Shown here one piece after another: positions 55,328-64,000 of a DNA stretch of 64,000 nt (position 1 is the stretch's first letter; every line of letters begins with the position of its first letter). The notes beneath the pieces are model-generated. The model saw nothing but the letters and a program-made list of their open reading frames with translations, was not told the origin of the DNA and ran no database searches. This DNA comes from Actinoalloteichus caeruleus DSM 43889 (GTDB lineage: Bacteria; Actinomycetota; Actinomycetes; Mycobacteriales; Pseudonocardiaceae). Where the stretch lies: contig NZ_AUBJ02000001.1 in the NCBI RefSeq assembly GCF_000429185.2, positions 992,001 through 1,056,000 on the forward strand. The letters are read 5' to 3'. Both the position numbers and the translations under genes were made by a program.

Positions 55328-56998
55328 TCACGGCCGGCGGAGGAGAGGGGAAGGCACCGGCACGGCGGGAGCCAGCGTGGGGCCGAGGACACGGTCGAGG
55401 TCGGTGAGGGCCCGGGACCACATGCCCGGCGAGGGCACGTAGTGGTTGTAGTAGCTGGCGCCTTCCGCGGGCGGTCCGAACACGGCGATCGGCACCGGGG
55501 CGCCCCCCTCGCGGGGGATCGCGTACCCGTCACGATCCAGGGTCAGTCGGTGGGACCGGCCGTCGTCCACCGCGATCCAGCTCCGCAGCGACGACCCCAC
55601 CGGGTCCCGGGCATCGTCGGGCGAGGGCCAGGTGAGGTTGGCCCGCACGACGGCGTCGACCTCGATGCGCCGCGGCTGGCCCAGCCGGGTCGACGTCAGC
55701 GCCCACCGGTCCCCCACCGGTTCCAGCGCGGGTCCCGGCCCGGGGCCCAGGGTGAGGACACCGGCGGCGACCAGCGCCAGTAGTTCGTGCACGCGTTCCT
55801 TCTGGGGGCCGACGACCGCGCGGTTGACCAACGGCACGTACTCGTGCGCGAAGTACCGGTGTGACTCCTCGGTCAGTCCTGGCGGGTCGACGGCCGCCCG
55901 CAGGCTCTCCCGGTGGTCGCGGAGTACCTCCAACGCGTCCTTGACGGCGCTCACGCCGAGTCCGCGTTCGGCTTCGACCAGGTCGGCCCTGGCGGCAGCC
56001 AACGTCGCGTCGCGGTACTCCTCGTAGGTCCTCCAGGTGACCGGTTCGAGCGAGAGCGCCTGGTCGACGACGGCGATCTCCCCGGCCGTCGGCTTGCCCA
56101 TCCGGCTGATCGCCTCGCGGCGGATCAGGGGTTCCACGTGGCGGCGGAAGTCCAGCAGACCGCCGGGCGCGTGGTGGCGCAGGGCCGCGATCGCGGCGGG
56201 CGTGAAATACCGGGCGGGTGCCGCGACGCGGTCCTGGCTCGTCCGGGGCCGGGCGCGGGGCAGGGACCGTGCCCGGTTGGTGAGCACGATCCGGGGTTCA
56301 CGCCCCGAGGGGATGTAGCCGTGGTCGTCGAAGGCGCCGCCCCGGCCGACGGTGAGCGCGGCGATCACGTCCATCGCCGTCAGCCCGGACCCCAGTAGCG
56401 CGACGGTGGTGCCCTCGACGATGCCGTCGGTCCGCGCCGGCAGGGGGTAGGGCGTCTCGACGAAGGCGCCGAGGGGCGGCGGTTCGGTGTCGGCGAGGCC
56501 GTGGCCGGTGGTCACGACGGCGAGGTCCACCGCGTGGGCGGTGCCGTCGGCCAAGGTGACGACCGCACCGGTGGTGGCCGGCCGCACATGCCGGGCGGCC
56601 GTCGGGAGGTGCCGCACGGTCAGCCGGGGCGGTACCCGGGCCAGGAGAACCCGCGCCGCCCACTGGAGGTATTCCCCGAGCAGCCGGCGTGGGAGGAAGT
56701 CGTCGAACTCCACCGGTCCGTGGTGCTCGTGGCACCACTGGTAGAGGCTCGGCCCCGGGGTGACGGGCGCGCCCGGTGCCATGTGCCCGTCGGAGAAGAT
56801 GGTGAGTTGGGCGACGATGGTGTTCAGCAGCAGGTAGTCGGGCTGCCTGATGTCGTGAACGCCCACACCCAGTTCGTTCGGCTCGATGAGCAGCAGCTCG
56901 ATCGGCGGGCCGGGGAGACTGGTGTGGCTGATGACCCGTTCCAGCACCGACAGTCCGCGCGGGCCGACTCCGATGACGGCTACACGCACGGTGGTCAC
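55328..56998 (-). CDS. FAD/NAD(P)-binding protein (NAD_binding_9 family)
   Basis: The 556-residue protein starts with a dinucleotide-binding fold (VRVAVIGVGPRGLSVLERV), has the second nucleotide site LLGSGLTAMDVIAAL near 200, and a conserved RARSLPRARPR segment. It belongs to the family of FAD/NAD(P)-binding proteins related to ornithine/lysine N-hydroxylases. The reaction is not known. An N-hydroxylation or other oxidation of diaminopropionate or of the peptide would fit the cluster but is inference. The start was set at GTG 56998, which overlaps the SbnB-like stop (GTGA); GTG 57001 is also possible. Confidence 0.8.
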   Translation of the reverse strand: MTTVRVAVIGVGPRGLSVLERVISHTSLPGPPIELLLIEPNELGVGVHDIRQPDYLLLNTIVAQLTIFSDGHMAPGAPVTPGPSLYQWCHEHHGPVEFDDFLPRRLLGEYLQWAARVLLARVPPRLTVRHLPTAARHVRPATTGAVVTLADGTAHAVDLAVVTTGHGLADTEPPPLGAFVETPYPLPARTDGIVEGTTVALLGSGLTAMDVIAALTVGRGGAFDDHGYIPSGREPRIVLTNRARSLPRARPRTSQDRVAAPARYFTPAAIAALRHHAPGGLLDFRRHVEPLIRREAISRMGKPTAGEIAVVDQALSLEPVTWRTYEEYRDATLAAARADLVEAERGLGVSAVKDALEVLRDHRESLRAAVDPPGLTEESHRYFAHEYVPLVNRAVVGPQKERVHELLALVAAGVLTLGPGPGPALEPVGDRWALTSTRLGQPRRIEVDAVVRANLTWPSPDDARDPVGSSLRSWIAVDDGRSHRLTLDRDGYAIPREGGAPVPIAVFGPPAEGASYYNHYVPSPGMWSRALTDLDRVLGPTLAPAVPVPSPLLRRP

Positions 56999-57999
56999 CA
57001 CCTCCGCGTCTCGCCGAAGAAGTCGGGCACCTCGAGCGCCGAGCGCTGTTCACGGGCGGTCAGGAGCACGTGCTGCCCGACGGCGAGATCCAGGACTCCC
57101 AGGCCGAAGGGGGACACCAGCACTCCCCGCCCCGGGTCGGGCAGGGCCCGGCCACGCAGCAGGTCGGCGATGGTCCCCGTGACGAAGTCGCGGTGACCCA
57201 CCTGCTGTTCGGCCAGGTGCGGGGAGGTGTTGGCCTTCATGCAGTGCTCGATGTCATCGAGGTAGTTCTGGGCACCCAGGACCACCGAGGGGGCGAAGTC
57301 GCGCAGCGAGATGTTCAGCGCCACCTGTCCCGCCTCCAAGGGCCGCGAGAGGTGCGGAGTCGCCGCCGTCGTCGCGGTGACCACGGTCTGCGCCGTCAGG
57401 GCCTCGGATGGCGAGGCGACCCGCGCGGCCACCAGCCCCAGCTCGGCCTCGGCCCACCGCACCAGGTGGTCCGCCGAGTCCGCGTGCGGATCGAACACGC
57501 GCAGCCGGTCCATCCGGTAGCCGACAGCAGCCAGGTAGCGCAGGACCGCCCTGGCGATCACGCCGGCTCCGAAGACCGCGACCTCACCGTTGCCCGGCAG
57601 GGACACGGCCAGCGCGCGTGCCGCGACCGCGGCGGAGGCAGCGGTCCGGGCCGCGCTGATCGAGGCGGCTTCCAGCAGCGCCGTCGGGTACCCGGTCTCG
57701 TAGTCGTTGAGCACCAACACCGCCGAGGCCCTCGGCACGTCACGTCGTACGTTCGAGGGGAAGCTGGCGATCCACTTGATGCCGGCGACGGGTGCCGCTG
57801 GCAGGTCGGCGAACGCCGGCAGCGCGATGATCCGCGCGTCGGGTTTGTCGGGGAACCGCAGGAAGTAGCTGTCCGGGTTGATGGTGTGCCCGTCGGCGTG
57901 CCGCAGGTAGGCGTCCTCGACCAGTTCGACCACCCTGAGCACCGAGGAGTCCAGGATGTCCTTGGCCAGTGCCCCGGGAACGACCTCAAACGAGAACAT
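56995..57999 (-). CDS. SbnB-like 2,3-diaminopropionate synthesis dehydrogenase
   Basis: The 334-residue protein belongs to the ornithine cyclodeaminase/mu-crystallin family, with the NAD site VAVFGAGVIARAVL (about 140-153) and family stretches GIKWIASFPSNV and NDYETGYPTALLEAA. Next to an SbnA-like gene, the best match is SbnB. SbnB oxidatively cleaves N-(1-amino-1-carboxyl-2-ethyl)-glutamate to L-2,3-diaminopropionate, 2-oxoglutarate and NADH. ATG 57999 follows GAGGAGGG and overlaps the SbnA-like gene's 3' end by 14 bases. The pair therefore predicts a diaminopropionate building block. Confidence 0.88.
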   Translation of the reverse strand: MFSFEVVPGALAKDILDSSVLRVVELVEDAYLRHADGHTINPDSYFLRFPDKPDARIIALPAFADLPAAPVAGIKWIASFPSNVRRDVPRASAVLVLNDYETGYPTALLEAASISAARTAASAAVAARALAVSLPGNGEVAVFGAGVIARAVLRYLAAVGYRMDRLRVFDPHADSADHLVRWAEAELGLVAARVASPSEALTAQTVVTATTAATPHLSRPLEAGQVALNISLRDFAPSVVLGAQNYLDDIEHCMKANTSPHLAEQQVGHRDFVTGTIADLLRGRALPDPGRGVLVSPFGLGVLDLAVGQHVLLTAREQRSALEVPDFFGETRRW

Positions 58000-58981
58000 C
58001 GCGTTGTCCCTCCTCAAGCGGCCGTTCGGGTGCCAACGCCCGTCCCAGGCCGTGTTCGACCACCCAGTCGTCGTCGTAGACGGAGTCCAGGTAGCGCTCG
58101 CCGAGGTCGGGGGCGATCGCGACGACGGTCTCGTCGGGGGCGATGTCGGCGGCCTGGCCGCGGATGGCCGCGAGAACCGTGCCGGTCGAGCCGCCCGCGA
58201 GCAGGCCGGTGGTGCGGGCCAGCCAGCGGCACTCCCGCACGGTGTCGTCCTCGCGCACCAGCACCACCTCGTCCGGGGCGTCCGGTGCCAGCAGCTCGGG
58301 TCTCCTGCTGGCGCCCAGTCCCGGGATGTGCCGGGCTTGGGGCTTCGAACCGAAGTTGACCGATCCCACCGAGTCGACGGCCACGATCCGGGTACGCGGG
58401 CTGTGGGTGCGGAAGTAGTCGGTGATGCCCATGAGCGTCCCGCCGGTTCCGACCCCGACGTAGAGCCTGTCGACCTGGTGGAACTCGTCGAGCACGGCGG
58501 GAGCCGTGCTCTGCTCGTGGGCGAGCGGGTTGTTGGGGTTGGCGTACTGGTTCACCCAGAACAGGCCCGGTTCCTCCCGCAGCCGGTTCCTGATGTAGGA
58601 AATTCGACTTCCGAGGAAGCCGCCGTTGTCGTCGCGTTCCCGGATCACGACCACCTCGGCGCCCAGTGCCCGCATGATGGCGACCGCCGAGGCGTTGGCG
58701 TTCGGGTCCGTGACGCAGGTGAGGCGGTATCCCTTCGCGGCGCAGATCACCGCGAGCGCCACCCCGAGGTTCCCGGAGGTGGACTCGATGATCCGCACCC
58801 GCGCCATGTCGATACCGGACAGTTCGACGCCGGTCAGGATGCTGCGCGCGGTCTTCAGTTTGATCGAACCGGCCGCGTTCAGCCCCTCCAGTTTCAGGTA
58901 CAGGCGGTTGAGGTCGCTCAGTCCGGTCACGCGTAAGAAAACGTCGTCCCGCACCAAGTCGTAGACACGATCCGTGATCAA
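57986..58981 (-). CDS. SbnA-like PLP enzyme (diaminopropionate precursor synthase)
   Basis: The 331-residue protein is a fold-type II PLP enzyme of the cysteine synthase family, with the PLP Lys in NAAGSIKLKTARS (about Lys41), the STSGNLGVALA loop, and GVGTGGTLMG for the phosphate. DSVGSVNFGSKPQARHIPGL and PDLGERYLDSVYDDDW are close to SbnA, which joins O-phospho-L-serine and glutamate. TTG 58981 was preferred because GGAGG lies 6 bases upstream; a GTG at 59005 would add eight residues without a ribosome site. The gene lies about 70 bases after carB and leads into the SbnB-like gene. Confidence 0.88.
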   Translation of the reverse strand: MITDRVYDLVRDDVFLRVTGLSDLNRLYLKLEGLNAAGSIKLKTARSILTGVELSGIDMARVRIIESTSGNLGVALAVICAAKGYRLTCVTDPNANASAVAIMRALGAEVVVIRERDDNGGFLGSRISYIRNRLREEPGLFWVNQYANPNNPLAHEQSTAPAVLDEFHQVDRLYVGVGTGGTLMGITDYFRTHSPRTRIVAVDSVGSVNFGSKPQARHIPGLGASRRPELLAPDAPDEVVLVREDDTVRECRWLARTTGLLAGGSTGTVLAAIRGQAADIAPDETVVAIAPDLGERYLDSVYDDDWVVEHGLGRALAPERPLEEGQRDVLV

Positions 58982-59054
58982 CGCGATCCTCCAATGCGGG
59001 TTCACGTCGGGTTGTCGGGCGAAACGGGAAAGTCCTGCCGTGCCCCGTACTCGG

Positions 59055-62465
<3,411 letters not shown>

Positions 62466-63595
62466 CAGTGGCCCTCGCTCGTCGCCAGCCCACCGTCGGC
62501 ATTCGGTGTCGGGGTGCCGCGTTCGCCGGAGGGCGGGCCGGCACCGGCCGGGAGGAATCGCCACCGCGAGCTCGTTCGGGGAACGGCCAAGGGAAACGTC
62601 CGGACGACCGGCCGCCCGCGGCGACGGGGAAGGACGCTGGCGGGAACGGCCCCCTCGGTGGTGGCGCGGGTCGGGGCGAACGGCGGCCTGCGCGACTCGC
62701 CGACTCCGCCTCGGTGGACGCGTGCCGCGACTCGCGCACGGGGGTGGCGAGTGCGCCGACGAACGGGAGCAGCGGCGATAACCGCCGTCCCCCGCATCCC
62801 GGCACCTCGTCCTGATCGGGGATGGGGCACCGAGGGGAGGTCATCCGGGCCGGGGCTGGGAGCACCTGGCTCACCGTCCCGCCCCGGGGTGCCTCGTGGT
62901 CGGCCCCCCGACCGGGATTCCCCGTCGACCCCCTCGGGGACGGGCGCCGCCTCACCCGGACTCGAACCTCCGTGGTGGGATTCGTCGCGTGATGGCAGTC
63001 CCTGCCCGATCACCGGTTCCGAATTCATTTGTGATCCCCCATGTTGATTCGCGCGTCCCCCGAACGCGCGGTTTCGTTCCCGACGGCCACCCCCGCTCAC
63101 CGCGGGCGAAGCACAGCGCGGTGACCGCACGGGTCAACATCTGTCCGAGCGCGGTCCCGATGCGGGCTGGCCATCGAGCCGGCTCAGATTATCAATTTCC
63201 GAAAGCCTGACAAGTCGGCATTCGGCCCAACGGTGGACCACATTCCCGCATTTTCCGGGAACGAACCCCCACGAATATGGGTTGCTGATTCACGGGCATC
63301 GCGCGAATACAGGTTCGTCGGTATTTTTCCGAGGTCGTCGACGATGGTCCGGACGGCGGAACCCATCGCCCGCCGACCTGCGACGGCGGCGACCGGCTGG
63401 TCGGCATCCGCCGCCAGGGAAACGACCCTTCCCCCACCCGCGCCCACGCACACCCTGCGGCCCGTTCCGCGAAATCCTCCATTCTCCCACTCGGGCGGCG
63501 CCGGCTGGGGCGAATACGCCGCACGAACCGGAACCGGTGGCGGGTAGCGGCATCACCCGAAAGGCGACAACCCCGACCAGCGATACCCTGTTGTC
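62466..63595. other. 1.1-kb divergent intergenic region
   Basis: No gene is supported here; open frames are composition artefacts, including a very long frame antisense to carB that runs into this region. The part from about 63180 to 63330 is AT-rich and holds the candidate promoter listed separately. Confidence 0.5.
63186..63213 (-). promoter_or_regulatory. Candidate promoter toward the carB cluster
   Basis: On the minus strand TTGTCA (63213-63208) and TAATCT (63191-63186) are 16 bp apart in an AT-rich patch, pointing at carB. The 0.7-kb distance to the carB start makes this tentative. Confidence 0.3.
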
Positions 63596-64000
63596 ATGAC
63601 GGAAACTGACGAGTACGGTTTCGCGACCAGGGCGATCCACGCCGGCCAGGACCCCGACCCCCGGACGGGTTCGGTAATCGTGCCGATCCACGCGACGTCC
63701 ACCTACGCCCAGGACGGCGTAGGGGGCCTGCGCGGCGGTTACGAGTACAGCCGTACCGGGAATCCGACGCGTTCGGCGCTGGAGGAATGCCTTGCGGCGT
63801 TGGAGGGCGCCCGGCACGGACGGGCCTTCGCGTCCGGAATGGCGGCGACGGACACCGCGCTGCGCACGATCCTCCGACCTGGCGACCACGTGGTCATCCC
63901 CAACGACGCCTACGGGGGCACGTTCCGCCTGATGGACAAGGTGCTCGCGCGGTGGGGCGTCGAGTACACCCCGGTACCACTGGCGGACGTGGACGCCGTG
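63596..64000 (+). CDS. Cystathionine gamma-synthase-like PLP enzyme (cut by window end)
   Basis: The first 135 residues are present: FATRAIHAGQDPDPRTGSVI, then VPIHATSTYAQDG, YEYSRTGNPTRSALEECLAA and AFASGMAATDTALRTILRPG. This is the start of Cys/Met-metabolism PLP enzymes, most like cystathionine gamma-synthase (MetB). These catalyse gamma-replacement of acyl-homoserine with cysteine or related beta/gamma eliminations. The PLP lysine lies beyond the window. TACCCT (63584-63589) just before the ATG suggests a leaderless promoter; no ribosome site is visible. A link to the diaminopropionate cluster is possible but not needed. Confidence 0.88.
   Translation, partial: MTETDEYGFATRAIHAGQDPDPRTGSVIVPIHATSTYAQDGVGGLRGGYEYSRTGNPTRSALEECLAALEGARHGRAFASGMAATDTALRTILRPGDHVVIPNDAYGGTFRLMDKVLARWGVEYTPVPLADVDAV

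Overview
The window is very GC-rich chromosomal DNA from an actinomycete, probably a filamentous antibiotic producer. The evidence is strong GC bias at third codon positions, many GTG starts, several starts that look leaderless, an F420-type LLM oxidoreductase, a PASTA lipoprotein, the yraN-yifB-dprA gene order, two copies of the actinobacterial DnaA box TTGTCCACA, and a single-module NRPS cluster. The genus cannot be fixed from the sequence alone.

Region 1 (1-25.5 kb) is mostly ordinary core genome. It holds an exported sugar dehydrogenase, a small HTH protein, yraN-yifB-dprA, two MFS transporters, and an unrecognised four-gene operon (63-aa peptide, two proteins of unknown function, serine hydrolase). 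After these come a DUF2207 membrane protein, a histidine phosphatase, an AhpD-like protein, a polytopic membrane protein, a PASTA lipoprotein, uppP with an LLM oxidoreductase, an aldo/keto reductase, a Tat-exported beta-carbonic anhydrase, a lipoprotein with a DUF5703-like partner, and an M20 peptidase. It ends at tRNA-Leu(GAG).

Region 2 (25.5-48 kb) looks like a genomic island. Directly beside the tRNA lie a truncated, frameshifted serine-recombinase tail and a frameshifted integrase-like remnant in opposite orientations. Next is a three-gene unit (RHH/Clp-N protein, 35-aa membrane peptide, asparaginase-like protein) behind a near-consensus promoter. A three-repeat type I-E CRISPR relic without cas genes follows. 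The last part is a tightly coupled minus-strand defence operon. In transcription order it encodes a Ser/Thr kinase, a SNF2 helicase (DrmD-like), an N6-adenine methyltransferase (DrmMI-like), a 2238-aa YprA/DruE-type helicase with MZB/DUF1998 and a nuclease-like tail, and a RelE-like/UvrD fusion helicase. The last four genes overlap by exactly 4 bp at each junction. This mixes DISARM class 1 and Druantia parts and resembles what has recently been called ARMADA; the kinase and the RelE-UvrD fusion are the unusual members.

Region 3 (48.2-62.5 kb) is a compact biosynthetic cluster, all on the minus strand. SbnA- and SbnB-like enzymes should make L-2,3-diaminopropionate. An FAD/NAD(P)-binding protein, a NodU/TobZ-type carbamoyltransferase, one C-A-T NRPS module, a free thioesterase and an MFS exporter should build and export a small carbamoylated product. 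A carB gene without carA sits at the head of the cluster and may supply carbamoyl phosphate. The window ends in a cystathionine gamma-synthase-like gene on the plus strand.
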